Shown here: one piece after another, positions 1 through 8,938 of the stretch
Layout: every line of letters starts with the position of its first letter
How positions within the stretch are numbered: the first letter of the stretch is position 1
Source of the DNA: JAWUXM01 sp034111325
GTDB lineage: Bacteria > Pseudomonadota > Alphaproteobacteria > Rickettsiales > JABIRX01
DNA length: 23,253 nt
Assembly: GCA_034111325.1 (NCBI GenBank)
Contig: JAWUXM010000010.1
Coordinates: 1 to 23,253 of the forward strand
Direction: 5' to 3'
Notes under the pieces: model-generated
The model's input: only the letters and a program-made list of their open reading frames with translations
The model's database searches: none
What the model was told of the DNA's origin: nothing
Made by a program: the position numbers and the translations under genes

Positions 1-9
1 GTGTTTAAA

Positions 10-85
10 TGGTGGAGATAAGCGGGCTCGAACCGCTGACCCCCTGCTTGCAAAGCAGGTGCTCTACCAACTGAGCTATATCCCC
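10..85 (-). tRNA. tRNA-Ala (anticodon TGC)
   Basis: Read on the minus strand, the 7-bp acceptor stem pairs GGGGATA with TATCTCC, with one G-T pair. The D arm TAGCTCAGTTGG and the T loop GGTTCGAGCC are canonical. The anticodon loop TTTGCAA sits on a CCTGC/GCAGG stem, giving anticodon TGC (alanine). The CCA tail is genome-encoded at 10-12 and the discriminator is A. The gene body without CCA is 13-85. It lies alone near the window edge, so whether it belongs to a tRNA cluster or rRNA operon further left cannot be seen. Confidence 0.97.
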
Positions 86-100
86 ACATTAATCTGGTCC

Positions 101-203
101 TTTTGAGCTCTTTTTGCAAAATTACACTGCTCTCACTCGAGTCACGTATGAAGTATACGCTCACTCGCTCAAGCAATATAATTTTGCAAAAATATTCTCA
201 AAA
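101..203. repeat. Large imperfect palindromic element (R1)
   Basis: The outer arms TTTTGAG (101-107) and CTCAAAA (197-203) and the 14-bp arms 111-124 and 179-192 are perfect inverted repeats. Inside them, TGCT pairs with AGCA (172-175) and CGTAT (145-149) pairs with ATACG (155-159) around a short loop. The whole stretch could fold as one long, internally bulged hairpin in DNA or RNA. Its core resembles, in reverse orientation, the core of the element at 9121-9175, which suggests a dispersed family. It lies in gene-free DNA. I see no long ORF and no transposase. Confidence 0.75.
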
Positions 204-348
204 ATCCTCAGATTTCAAATCTAATTCTTCCGCGTGATCTCTAAATAAGATACGAAGAACCCTCAGATTATATTAATCAAAGCAAAATCTAAGAGATTTT
301 ACCTATCTAATTTTTGGCTAATATTAGATTTAGAAGTCGCTTTTATAG

Positions 349-389
349 AGTGCTGCGTGCTTTTTTCAATAAAAAACTTAAGCAGCGCT
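349..389. repeat. Nested hairpin in intergenic region
   Basis: AGTGCTGC (349-356) pairs with GCAGCGCT (382-389), with one G-T pair. Inside, TTTTTT (361-366) pairs with AAAAAA (371-376) around CAAT. There is no T-run directly after the outer stem on either strand, so it is not a canonical intrinsic terminator. It could still stop or stabilise der transcripts arriving from the right on the minus strand. The remaining bases of the 86-512 gap are AT-rich, and I can support no gene there. Confidence 0.5.
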
Positions 390-485
390 AACTTAATGAT
401 AATTATACTAATTTTTCAACCTTATTAGCTACAGATTTAAGCCCCATTATCTGTTAAACTGTTAAAATTTTATTAGTTTTTTTGG

Positions 486-499
486 CAAAATCACCTCCT
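486..499 (-). promoter_or_regulatory. Orphan perfect Shine-Dalgarno with TTG, 8-codon ORF
   Basis: Just after the der stop codon, the minus strand carries AGGAGGTGAT (499 to 490), complementary to the full anti-Shine-Dalgarno tail of 16S rRNA. Five bases after AGGAGG comes TTG (488-486), opening an 8-codon frame that reads MPKKLIKF and stops. No longer gene follows. It is stronger than the ribosome binding sites I can see for the recognisable genes nearby, yet it serves nothing obvious. It may be a relic, a micro-ORF, or chance. Confidence 0.4.
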
Positions 500-512
500 C
501 TAAAATAGAGTT

Positions 513-1868
513 TTATTTGTGTTTTTTATATGGATTGTCGCTTTTGCGCAAATGCATACGAATAGCTATTTTATCTAAGCCAAATTTCTCTTGTAGAGAA
601 TTGGTTAAATATTTGACATAATTGTCACCAAGTGCGTCTAGATGACTCGTAAACAGGTAAAAAGTTGGCGGACGGGTTTTAGCTTGAGTTATGTATTTTA
701 CCTTAATACGGCGCCCTTTATAGAGCGGTGGAGAATGTTCCGTCACAGCATCGCGAAGCCATTGATTAAGCTTGGCGGTTGTAACCCTAAAATTCCACAT
801 TTTGTAAACTTCAAAGGCTGCTTTGATAGTTTTAAAAATGCTTTTCTTCTGCAAAGCGGACATAGGAATAAAAAAGATATTTTTAGCTGCTGATACAGTT
901 TTTCCTAATTGATATTTTATTTCTGATAGCAATTCTTTTTGTTGAGACTTGTCTAAAAGATCAACTTTGTTTAAGGCAATAATCAGCCCTCTTCCCTCTT
1001 TTATGACATGGTTTGCCAAAGTAATATCCTGACTTTCCAAAACAGCATTTGTGCTATCCACCAATAAAATTACAACTTGCGCAAAGCGAACTGCACGAAA
1101 AGAATCATCTAATGTGATCTTTTCTAAATCCTCTTTTACTTGTGCTTTCTTACGAATCCCCGCTGTATCGATTAGCTTGATCTTTTTACCTTCAAACTCC
1201 CAATTAATGGTAATAGAATCACGCGTTGTGCCGGCAACATCGCTGGCAATAAGGCGATCCTCACCAAGGAGACCATTAATAAAAGTGGATTTACCAACAT
1301 TTGGTTTGCCTATAATTGCAATTTGCAAATCTTCCTTTTCTGATTTTTCAACTGCTTCAAAATTCCTGCTATATTCTTCATAATGCGGCCTTAGTAATCC
1401 ATATAAATCAGCCATTCCTTCATTATGTTCGCTAGAGACAAAACAAAATTCTTTGAATCCTAATTTATAGATTTGGCTCATATCAACATGCTGACTCACA
1501 GCACCTTCTGCCTTATTTATAATCAATATCACTGATTTATGCCTTTTTCTAACCCAACTGGCAAACTCTACATCTTCCTTAACAACCCCTGCCCTACCAT
1601 CGATTACCAATAAGAGCAAGTCCGCCATGCTTACAGCTTCATCAATTTTTTCGCTAATTTTCTGAGCTAAGATTTGCTCTTTGCCATCTTCAAAGCCAGC
1701 TGTATCAATTACACGGAATTGCATATCAACTAGCTTTGTCTCAGCCTCCCGCCAATCACGCGTGACGCCAGGCAAGTCATGAACTATGGCAAGCTTTCTA
1801 CCTGCTAGACGATTAAAAAAGCTAGACTTCCCAACATTTGGACGGCCAATAATTGTAACGGTAAACAT
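513..1868 (-). CDS. der: Ribosome biogenesis GTPase Der (EngA)
   Basis: This is an essential double-GTPase that acts in the cytoplasm in late assembly of the 50S ribosomal subunit. Two consecutive Era-like G domains are visible. The first has GRPNVGKS at 8-15, DTAGF at 55-59 and NKAE near 118. The second has GKPNVGKS at 187-194, DVAGTTRD at 210-217, DTAGIRKK from 234 and NKVD near 298. A KH-like C-terminal domain follows from about 350. The 451 residues are close to the usual family length, and the ATG start places the first P-loop at the expected position. It is the last gene of the minus-strand cluster, 66 bases after bamB, matching the conserved bamB-der linkage of proteobacteria. In the first domain NKAE replaces the usual NKxD, but Glu at this point also occurs in the family. 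Confidence 0.98.
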   Translation of the reverse strand: MFTVTIIGRPNVGKSSFFNRLAGRKLAIVHDLPGVTRDWREAETKLVDMQFRVIDTAGFEDGKEQILAQKISEKIDEAVSMADLLLLVIDGRAGVVKEDVEFASWVRKRHKSVILIINKAEGAVSQHVDMSQIYKLGFKEFCFVSSEHNEGMADLYGLLRPHYEEYSRNFEAVEKSEKEDLQIAIIGKPNVGKSTFINGLLGEDRLIASDVAGTTRDSITINWEFEGKKIKLIDTAGIRKKAQVKEDLEKITLDDSFRAVRFAQVVILLVDSTNAVLESQDITLANHVIKEGRGLIIALNKVDLLDKSQQKELLSEIKYQLGKTVSAAKNIFFIPMSALQKKSIFKTIKAAFEVYKMWNFRVTTAKLNQWLRDAVTEHSPPLYKGRRIKVKYITQAKTRPPTFYLFTSHLDALGDNYVKYLTNSLQEKFGLDKIAIRMHLRKSDNPYKKHK

Positions 1869-1934
1869 GATTCTTCAATTAATATTTCTTTGAGGGGAAG
1901 GATCCTATGATAAAATCTTAAAAACTACTAGCTT

Positions 1935-3233
1935 TTAATTGATTTGGTAAAGACGGGAGAACTTACTAAGTAAATATAACTTACCATTAGCAGCAATTGG
2001 CATCTGGTATGAACGACGAGCTATTCTCTTACGATTTACCTCCTTACCATTTTGCGCATCATAAAATAACAAATCACCATTTGATGCCATCAAAGCAATT
2101 TCACCATTAATCATAATTGGCCCTGTGAATATAATTTTGCGGGCTTTTTTCTCTTTAACTCCCTCTACCAAATCAATATTCCATAAAACTCGACCATCAT
2201 GCTTATAAATTGCTACGAGATGTTTATCACTTGTTAAAATATAGAGATAATCACCAGCAAGCCATGGTGTTTGTGCACTTGCAACCTCCCTCTCCCAAAT
2301 CCTTGCGCCAGAAAATAAGTTATTAGCAACTAACATGCCTTGGTAGCTAATAGAATAAACAATATTACCATCAATAATTGGATCCGCATCAATATCAGTA
2401 AAAATGAAGTCAGCTGCATCAAGCGATGGTTTAATTAACAAATCAGACCAAAGCAAAACCCCTTTTTGACTATCAATTGCATATAATTCTCCAGAGGAAT
2501 AAGGCACTAATATTATATCTTTACGTCCGCTCGATACGCTGCCTGAACCGAAAACACCAGCGATCTTGGGTGTTGCTGAATTTAGCCAAGAAATTTTACC
2601 ATTACGTTTATTTAATGCGTATATTTGATTGTTAATTGTTACGACATAGACCTTATCTTTACTAACTAATGGCGTTGAGCGAGTAATATCAGACAAGGTT
2701 CTTTGCCAAATGAGCTCACCAGTTTCGCTGTTTAAAGCATAAATTTTATTACTGCCAATTGTTAGATAAACCATGCCCTTACTATAAGCAAAGCCACCTT
2801 TTGAGGTCACAAAAGTTTCCAACTCTTTAGATATTGCACGATTCTTCCAGAGGATTTTGCTAATTTTCTCTTCTGATAAAGCATATACCATACCTTTTCC
2901 ATCAACCGTGAAGATTTTACCATCAACAACCATTGGTGAAATATTGAGATGGAAAAACTCTGTGCTATCCCAACCATAGCGCTTGCGCTCGTTGTGTTTT
3001 AGGCTCTCAACAGCAATATTACCATATGTGCTGCGTTCTGAATTAAGCCACGCTTTATTACTTTTCGCCGGTGGTACTGCAAAAGGAATATCCTCCAAAC
3101 TCTGATTAACTATGAGCTCAGCATTCTCACCTAAAACAGTAATTGACTCCTTCTCATCAAATTTATCAGCGCTACAGCCGTAAATAAATAAACAAGTTAG
3201 CAATAGCCATGAACGTGGTTTAATATATTTCAT
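1935..3233 (-). CDS. bamB: Outer membrane assembly lipoprotein BamB
   Basis: BamB is a periplasm-facing lipoprotein of the BAM complex, which inserts beta-barrel proteins into the outer membrane. The N-terminus has a basic segment, a hydrophobic stretch and a lipobox ending IYGC with Cys at 20. Tyr at -2 is unusual. The rest of the 432 residues shows repeated PQQ-type beta-propeller blades, recognisable as GKIFTVDGKGMVYALS, NKIYALNSETGELIWQR, NQIYALNKRNGKISW and GELYAIDSQKGVLLWSD. Length and repeat layout fit the family. It starts 2 bases after the yfgM-like stop codon, so translation is probably coupled, and no separate Shine-Dalgarno is evident. Its place between yfgM and der supports the call. 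Confidence 0.93.
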   Translation of the reverse strand: MKYIKPRSWLLLTCLFIYGCSADKFDEKESITVLGENAELIVNQSLEDIPFAVPPAKSNKAWLNSERSTYGNIAVESLKHNERKRYGWDSTEFFHLNISPMVVDGKIFTVDGKGMVYALSEEKISKILWKNRAISKELETFVTSKGGFAYSKGMVYLTIGSNKIYALNSETGELIWQRTLSDITRSTPLVSKDKVYVVTINNQIYALNKRNGKISWLNSATPKIAGVFGSGSVSSGRKDIILVPYSSGELYAIDSQKGVLLWSDLLIKPSLDAADFIFTDIDADPIIDGNIVYSISYQGMLVANNLFSGARIWEREVASAQTPWLAGDYLYILTSDKHLVAIYKHDGRVLWNIDLVEGVKEKKARKIIFTGPIMINGEIALMASNGDLLFYDAQNGKEVNRKRIARRSYQMPIAANGKLYLLSKFSRLYQIN

Positions 3234-3235
3234 AA

Positions 3236-3898
3236 TTATTTATTATTTGTCAAAGCTGAGAACGTTCTTTTTAAAGCTTCTGCACGAGCCTTATTAGCAG
3301 ATGGTGCTGCTTGATCAGTAATGATTTTGTCTAGTTCATTGAAAGCTTTTTCATATAGGGATTTACGTACAAAATAAAGAGCTTTTAATTCAATTAATGA
3401 GTAATAAAAAATATTATGATTAGCAATAGCTTCATCAATTTGATTAGCTAAGTTAGGTGATATTTCTGCACTCCAACTATTATCATTTTTTAATAATAAC
3501 AAAATAGCTAAATCACGAGATTCTTGATTAATATCGTCATCTTCAGCAATCGTTTGATAGATTTTAAGAGCTTCTTTCCTTTTACCATTGTTAAGTAATA
3601 TGGCCGCTTTTTTAAGCTCTGCAAAAGTAACTAAGCTCCCCTCACCTTTTTTATGAACTTTAGCCATCTCCAGCAGCATACTGTGTTGATCCTGTCCATA
3701 TTGCGCTTTGAGCATTTGAGCATATAGAAAGCTAGTTTTCCTCAGCTGTTTCTCATTATTCTGCTTAACGAATAAATAGACTGAAACTGCAGCAATAAGT
3801 ATTACTAAAGCAATTACAAAATGGAGGCCGAATTTTTGCCAAATATGTGCATATTTTTGCCTAACAATATCGCCTCTAATTTCTTCAAATAAATCCAT
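3236..3898 (-). CDS. YfgM-like membrane-anchored TPR protein
   Basis: The protein has a short cytoplasmic N-terminus, one membrane segment (roughly residues 26-46, HFVIALVILIAAVSVYLFV) and a periplasmic helical domain of the TPR_21/YfgM type. In E. coli, YfgM sits in the inner membrane, associates with the PpiD chaperone and the SecYEG translocon, and is encoded just before bamB, as here. The start is ambiguous. An in-frame TTG at 3904 would add two residues. I prefer ATG at 3898, giving MDLFEEIRGDIVRQ, which is how alphaproteobacterial homologues typically begin. The gap to the upstream AsmA-like gene is under 15 bases, so they are probably co-transcribed. The sequence is divergent, and the family call rests on topology plus gene order. 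Confidence 0.8.
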   Translation of the reverse strand: MDLFEEIRGDIVRQKYAHIWQKFGLHFVIALVILIAAVSVYLFVKQNNEKQLRKTSFLYAQMLKAQYGQDQHSMLLEMAKVHKKGEGSLVTFAELKKAAILLNNGKRKEALKIYQTIAEDDDINQESRDLAILLLLKNDNSWSAEISPNLANQIDEAIANHNIFYYSLIELKALYFVRKSLYEKAFNELDKIITDQAAPSANKARAEALKRTFSALTNNK

Positions 3899-3912
3899 TT
3901 TCAATTCTAATC

Positions 3913-6606
3913 TTAATTAGCTCTATTATTTCTTTTTGTGTATGCTTCTTGCAAGGTTTTTACAAAACTATCAACTTGTTTTAAATTCATCGTAGTTTTT
4001 GTTTGCCCTATGACGCCTTTAGTTTGAGTATTAAAGCGTAAATTACTAGTAGATATTTTTTTACCTGATTTATAAAATGCCTTAAATGCAAATGCAGAGC
4101 TCAAACTGATATTCATATTCGTCAAATCAGCCCTACCTACTGTGTTTGCTGAAACGTTAGTTCCAACTAATTTTATATTTCTAAATGCTACATCACCACG
4201 ATTTACTCTAATATCACCGCTTAGATCTTTAAAAACCGTCTTCCCATTACGTATAAACTCGTTCAATGGCTGATTAATTGCTGTATCAGGATTTTTATAT
4301 AACCCAGCTATTGCTTCAGTGGTTTTTGTGATAGCTAAATTATTGATTACAACATTTCTACCTAAAAATCTGACCGTAGCTTGCATCTGCCGAATAAACA
4401 TCAAAGGGCTATGCCCATGTGTCTCAATCTTACCATTAATATTACCTAAACCTGAAATATTATTCACAGCGAATAAGGATGATAGTATATCAGCCAACTC
4501 AACTTTATTAAGCGAGAAATCCACATCAAGCGATGGCAGACCTTCTAACAACATTGAACCTTTGATTTCATAGCCTCCATTTTTTGAGATATTGCCACGA
4601 AACTCCTTAATATCTAATTTCTCCTCAATGATTTTCATGCTAATTAGATTATTACGCAATATTACGTTTTTATAGAGAATCTTCTTAATATTAGCCTTTA
4701 TAAAAACGTCCAAACCTTGTAGTGGCAAAATTTTAAAATCATCTGCTGACCATATTCCTTGTCCCTTATCATCTGTTACATGGAATAAGAATTTACTATC
4801 TAAGATATCACCATTCAACTCCACTATGACCTCTGGTCTAGGCTTATCAATATCTGAGTGAATCATTAATGAGAAATTATTGTCTTTATCATTAATTTTA
4901 AACTCATCAAGTGCAACGATAGAATTATTGATCGTCAGCTTAGTAGATAAGTTCTTATATTTTTGCTGATTATAGAGAAACTCATTAACTTTAAATTTTA
5001 ATGACATAGAAACCTTATCAGAACGAAGGTCAGATAGTTTACGCAATACAGTATTAGTTACTTGGTGATTTGCCATGGCTGAATAATAATATGCTAACAA
5101 ATGTGTAGGCTGCTGATCTAATAAATTGATATAATACTGGTCAAAATTCACCGCATTAATCGTTAAGTCGCTATTAAGTTTTATAGCGGTATTTTTATCA
5201 TAATCGATTTTACCATATAACCGAATATTATCGAGATTCATTGTTATATCTCTAATATTCAACTTACCTTCTGCTTGATTAAATAAGGCTTTGAATGCAA
5301 ATTTCTTAAAAGCTCTCTCATCAGCAAATGGTGGTACTTCTATATCAAAATTTGCCAAGAATTTTGCAAAATCACTCCCCAACAAATATACTCCACCTTG
5401 CCATTTTTTTTGATCTAATGAATAAATTGCTTTGGCAGATAATGTTGAATCATCAGTTAAAACTGCTGCCACCTCAGAAAAATCAATTTGCTGCTCTTTC
5501 ACCCTACCTGCAATAAGCAAGTTACGAATTTCTTTATGGTTACGCATCAATTTATCAGCCGTCATACGGAAGTTAATCACTACATCATTGGCAAGATCAA
5601 ACTGAAAAGGTGATGTTTTTTGATTTTTAAATTTGAGCATTTTTTGCTTAATAACACTCTCATGCTCTCTAGTTAAAATAAGATCAAGATCTATTTGATC
5701 AAAATTTGTGGTAATATTGACATCATGTATATCCTTATGTTTTTGACTCAAAACATCAAACTTACCATTTAAGGCATCCGACTTGATTACACCTGATTTT
5801 AATTCAAAACGTTTATCAGTTAATAATAAATCTGCTTCTATATTAAATTTGCTAATATCTGTACTATCAGGAAAAATAGCAGCATCGCGCTTTATATAAT
5901 CAAATATAAAAAGTCTAAAATCTTCACCACTAAATTTGACCTTGCCGCTTATAGATGACTTATTCGCAACGTTGCCCGTGAAATTAAATTTATTATAGCC
6001 CGAAGCTATATCTATAGTGGTTTGTGGTGCTGCATCTTTAATTTTATTAATCCTACTATCAATAGTATAACTATTGTCTTCTGAGGCAAAATCACCAGAA
6101 AATTTAGCTGATTCTCTATTTTGAGACATATTAAGATTAACGTTTGTAAATGCTTTTTCTATACCATAAGTATGATCTATGAATCTTATATCAGAGCGAG
6201 ACACTTTGAACTTTTTAACCGCATCGCCTGCTAAAAACTTACTAAATTCTGCATTATCATCAATGAGCACTTTAAATTTCGCATCACTAACACGAATATC
6301 ATTAATTTGAAATCCACCGCGTAGTAGCGCAGCAAGTGAAAAGCCAATATGAGTCTCTGGAGCGCGCAAACTAAATTGCTCTTCTCCGTTGCTAGAGTTT
6401 CTTGTAACACGTAAATGGCTAATATTTACTCCCAAACTAGGAAAAAACTTCGCACTTACTTCACCCCTAATGGTGACTTTAGCATCTAGCTTTTTTTCTA
6501 TTAGCGAAATAACCTCCGTGCGTTGGCTTGATAGGCTAAATATCTTGCTTGTAAAAAAAACTGCTCCAATAGTCAGCAGTAATATAATGATTAAAAACTT
6601 TTTCAA
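3913..6606 (-). CDS. AsmA family protein
   Basis: This is a large (897 aa) AsmA-type protein with an N-terminal signal anchor (about residues 2-24, KKFLIIILLLTIGAVFFTSK). Repeated beta-rich segments follow, and a C-terminal AsmA region contains NINGKIETHGHSPL, FLGRNVVINNLAI and NRGDVAFRNIKLVGTNVSA. Family members such as AsmA, TamB and YhdP are inner-membrane-anchored periplasmic proteins linked to outer-membrane homeostasis and lipid transport. The start is TTG at 6606, chosen because GGGGAG lies directly upstream, the signal anchor starts at once, and there is no ATG for over 100 codons. It is the first gene of a tight minus-strand cluster with yfgM-like, bamB and der, which places it in an envelope biogenesis context. 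I cannot assign a specific paralogue. Confidence 0.85.
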   Translation of the reverse strand: MKKFLIIILLLTIGAVFFTSKIFSLSSQRTEVISLIEKKLDAKVTIRGEVSAKFFPSLGVNISHLRVTRNSSNGEEQFSLRAPETHIGFSLAALLRGGFQINDIRVSDAKFKVLIDDNAEFSKFLAGDAVKKFKVSRSDIRFIDHTYGIEKAFTNVNLNMSQNRESAKFSGDFASEDNSYTIDSRINKIKDAAPQTTIDIASGYNKFNFTGNVANKSSISGKVKFSGEDFRLFIFDYIKRDAAIFPDSTDISKFNIEADLLLTDKRFELKSGVIKSDALNGKFDVLSQKHKDIHDVNITTNFDQIDLDLILTREHESVIKQKMLKFKNQKTSPFQFDLANDVVINFRMTADKLMRNHKEIRNLLIAGRVKEQQIDFSEVAAVLTDDSTLSAKAIYSLDQKKWQGGVYLLGSDFAKFLANFDIEVPPFADERAFKKFAFKALFNQAEGKLNIRDITMNLDNIRLYGKIDYDKNTAIKLNSDLTINAVNFDQYYINLLDQQPTHLLAYYYSAMANHQVTNTVLRKLSDLRSDKVSMSLKFKVNEFLYNQQKYKNLSTKLTINNSIVALDEFKINDKDNNFSLMIHSDIDKPRPEVIVELNGDILDSKFLFHVTDDKGQGIWSADDFKILPLQGLDVFIKANIKKILYKNVILRNNLISMKIIEEKLDIKEFRGNISKNGGYEIKGSMLLEGLPSLDVDFSLNKVELADILSSLFAVNNISGLGNINGKIETHGHSPLMFIRQMQATVRFLGRNVVINNLAITKTTEAIAGLYKNPDTAINQPLNEFIRNGKTVFKDLSGDIRVNRGDVAFRNIKLVGTNVSANTVGRADLTNMNISLSSAFAFKAFYKSGKKISTSNLRFNTQTKGVIGQTKTTMNLKQVDSFVKTLQEAYTKRNNRAN

Positions 6607-6690
6607 AACTCCCCTTTAAAATAACTGCTTAGCACTTATGCTCGCAAAGTATAAAAGCAAAAAGATTAATTTCCTACTGATAGAAAAATT

Positions 6691-8847
6691 ATGCATGATT
6701 ATCAAGCAAAAATCCAAGATGATTTGAACCCTGAACAAAAAGAAGCGGTTGAACATATTGATGGTCCTTTATTAGTTCTCGCTGGAGCCGGAACCGGCAA
6801 AACCAAAGTTCTTACCTCACGGATAGCTAACATCATTAGCTCTGGGAAAGCCTTTCCATCACAAATCCTCGCTGTAACTTTTACCAACAAAGCTTCTAAA
6901 GAAATGCTTCTGCGTGTTGAAAATATTATTGGCCGTGTTGATGGTATGCAGATAGGCACATTTCATTCAATTTCAGCTCGCATATTAAGGCGTCACGCTG
7001 CTGAACTTGGTTTGCAAACAAATTTTACAATTTTAGATAGCGATGACCAAATACGTTTGCTCAAAAAACTAAATGCCGCCAATAATATTGATGATAAATC
7101 TGCTCCACCTAAAGCAATTGCACACATAATAAATGGCTGGAAAGATAAAGCCATTACAAGTGATAAGGTAAAAGCTGGCGATGAATCTTCTGAACTCGGG
7201 CGCATTGCTGCACAAATCTACCCACAATATCAACAAAGATTAGTTCAATTAAATGCTGCTGATTTTGGTGATTTAATCCTCTACGTTATTACACTTTTAA
7301 AAAACCACCCTCATATACTAGATGAATATCATCGTCGTTTTAGATATATTTTAGTTGATGAGTATCAAGACACTAATGCAGCACAATATCTCTGGCTTCG
7401 ACTGTTTGCACAATCTAATCACAATATCTGCTGTGTTGGTGATGATGACCAATCTATTTATGGTTGGCGCGGCGCAGAAATCGGCAACATCCTTCGTTTT
7501 GAAAAAGACTTTCCAAATAGCAAAGTAATAAAATTAGAACGCAATTATCGCTCAAGCAATCATATTTTGGCGCTTGCCTCAAAGCTAATAAACGTTAATA
7601 AGACCCGTCATCCAAAAACTTTATGGACAGATGTTACAGATAGCGAAAAAGTAAAAATCTTTCCTTGTTGGGACGAGAACAATGAAGCAAAAACCATTTG
7701 TGCAGAAGTAGAAAACTGGCATAGCAAAAAACACCAATTAAAGGACATGGCAATTTTAGTGCGCGCCTTTTTTCAAACAAGAAGTCTTGAGGAAGCATTA
7801 ATTAGCCACGCAATCCCCTACAAAATTATTGGTGGCTTGCGCTTCTATGAACGTAAAGAAATCAAAGACATTATTGCCTATATTCGCCTAGCAAGTTTCC
7901 ATAATGATGATTTATCTTTTGAACGCATTGTTAACCTACCAAAACGCGGTGTCGGCAATGCAAGTTTTAAACAGATTGCTGATTATGCAAGGGATAATCA
8001 AACTTCACTCTTCTTAGCCACTAAGCATTTGATTGCGGCTGGATTTATTAAGGGCAAGGTACAAAATGAATTAAATAAATTTATTAAAAATATAGAAGCT
8101 TGGCATGGTTTATTACAAAATACAGAGCAGAAATTAGTCGTTGAAAAAATCATTAACGACTCTGATTATAAGGAAATGCTCCTAAATGATAAAAGCCTAG
8201 AAGCACAGACTCGCTTAGATAATTTAAAAGAGTTTATCAATGCAGTAGGTGAATTTGGCGATATGGCTGAATTTTTAGAACATATTAGTTTAGTGAGTAG
8301 CTCTGATGGTGAAGAAATTGACAAAGACATGCTAAATATCATGACTTTACATGCCGCCAAAGGTTTAGAGTTTGATACAGTTTTCCTTTCTGGCTGGGAA
8401 GAAGGAGTTTTTCCACACCAACGTTCAATTGATGAATCCAAAAAAGCTGTTGAAGAAGAGCGCCGCCTTGCCTATGTCGGAATTACGCGTGCTAAAAAAC
8501 GCCTATTTATTTCTTTCGCCGCTAATCGCCGTGTATTTAACCAATGGCAAAGTAGCCTACCATCACGCTTCATCGATGAATTACCTAGTGAAAACATCGA
8601 AGTAGTTAATAGTAGTGGCTTGAATTTTCAACGCACTGCACCCTCTTCAGCTAAACATTATCAAAAAAGCACTCCGCCAAAGTTCCAAGCACGAAGTAAT
8701 AAACTTACTTTTAAGAATGGTGAGGCCGTAACCCATGAGAAATTTGGCGCCGGTAAAATTAAAATGACAATTGGTGATGTTGCTGAAGTAATATTTGATT
8801 GCAATAAAACACGTTTTGTAACAGTAAAACAATTAGAAGCCGTTTAG
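6691..8847 (+). CDS. uvrD: ATP-dependent DNA helicase UvrD/PcrA
   Basis: This superfamily 1A 3'-5' helicase acts in nucleotide excision and mismatch repair and in clearing stalled replication or transcription complexes. The Q-motif LNPEQKEAV is at 12-20, Walker A AGAGTGKT at 31-38, motif Ia VTFTNKAS near 62, Walker B DEYQDTN at 223-229, motif III GDDDQSIYGWRGA at 250-262, motif IV LERNYRS near 284, motif V TLHAAKGLEFD and motif VI EERRLAYVGITRAKKRL. The C-terminus (VTHEKFGAGKI) matches the small PcrA/UvrD Tudor-like tail. The 718-residue length is normal. The gene is divergent from the AsmA-led cluster across an 84-bp gap. UvrD and PcrA cannot be separated from sequence alone, but UvrD is the usual name in proteobacteria. 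Confidence 0.96.
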   Translation: MHDYQAKIQDDLNPEQKEAVEHIDGPLLVLAGAGTGKTKVLTSRIANIISSGKAFPSQILAVTFTNKASKEMLLRVENIIGRVDGMQIGTFHSISARILRRHAAELGLQTNFTILDSDDQIRLLKKLNAANNIDDKSAPPKAIAHIINGWKDKAITSDKVKAGDESSELGRIAAQIYPQYQQRLVQLNAADFGDLILYVITLLKNHPHILDEYHRRFRYILVDEYQDTNAAQYLWLRLFAQSNHNICCVGDDDQSIYGWRGAEIGNILRFEKDFPNSKVIKLERNYRSSNHILALASKLINVNKTRHPKTLWTDVTDSEKVKIFPCWDENNEAKTICAEVENWHSKKHQLKDMAILVRAFFQTRSLEEALISHAIPYKIIGGLRFYERKEIKDIIAYIRLASFHNDDLSFERIVNLPKRGVGNASFKQIADYARDNQTSLFLATKHLIAAGFIKGKVQNELNKFIKNIEAWHGLLQNTEQKLVVEKIINDSDYKEMLLNDKSLEAQTRLDNLKEFINAVGEFGDMAEFLEHISLVSSSDGEEIDKDMLNIMTLHAAKGLEFDTVFLSGWEEGVFPHQRSIDESKKAVEEERRLAYVGITRAKKRLFISFAANRRVFNQWQSSLPSRFIDELPSENIEVVNSSGLNFQRTAPSSAKHYQKSTPPKFQARSNKLTFKNGEAVTHEKFGAGKIKMTIGDVAEVIFDCNKTRFVTVKQLEAV

Positions 8848-8868
8848 CATATAACATGTGGTCATGTA

Positions 8869-8938
8869 TTGATTTTCTAAATTAACAAACTAGAAATCAT
8901 GCAAAAGAATTAAATTTTTGCACTCGTAGCTCAGTTGG
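8869..8938 (+). repeat. Upstream copy of 70-bp direct repeat (tRNA-Arg promoter plus tRNA 5' end)
   Basis: These 70 bases match 9199-9268 with about three differences, at an offset of exactly 330 bp. The copy includes the putative promoter TTGATT (8869-8874), a 16-bp spacer, TAGAAA (8891-8896), and the first 19 bases of tRNA-Arg. Identity stops abruptly at 8938, inside the tRNA D arm. The copy lacks the left arm of the palindrome found at 9191-9223. Confidence 0.9.
8920..8938 (+). pseudogene. Truncated tRNA-Arg 5' fragment
   Basis: GCACTCGTAGCTCAGTTGG is identical to the first 19 bases of the intact tRNA-Arg at 9250. After it the sequence diverges completely, with no anticodon stem, T arm or 3' acceptor strand within tRNA distance. 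It cannot be a functional tRNA. It may be transcribed, because the upstream promoter-like bases were copied with it. Confidence 0.88.

Noticed and set aside
349..389. Intrinsic terminator for der
   Set aside because: The U-run equivalent sits inside the stem and not after it, so it does not meet the usual criteria on either strand.
490..499. End of a 16S rRNA gene on the plus strand (ATCACCTCCT)
   Set aside because: The bases before it do not resemble the conserved 16S 3' domain or helix 45, so the match is only to the anti-Shine-Dalgarno itself.
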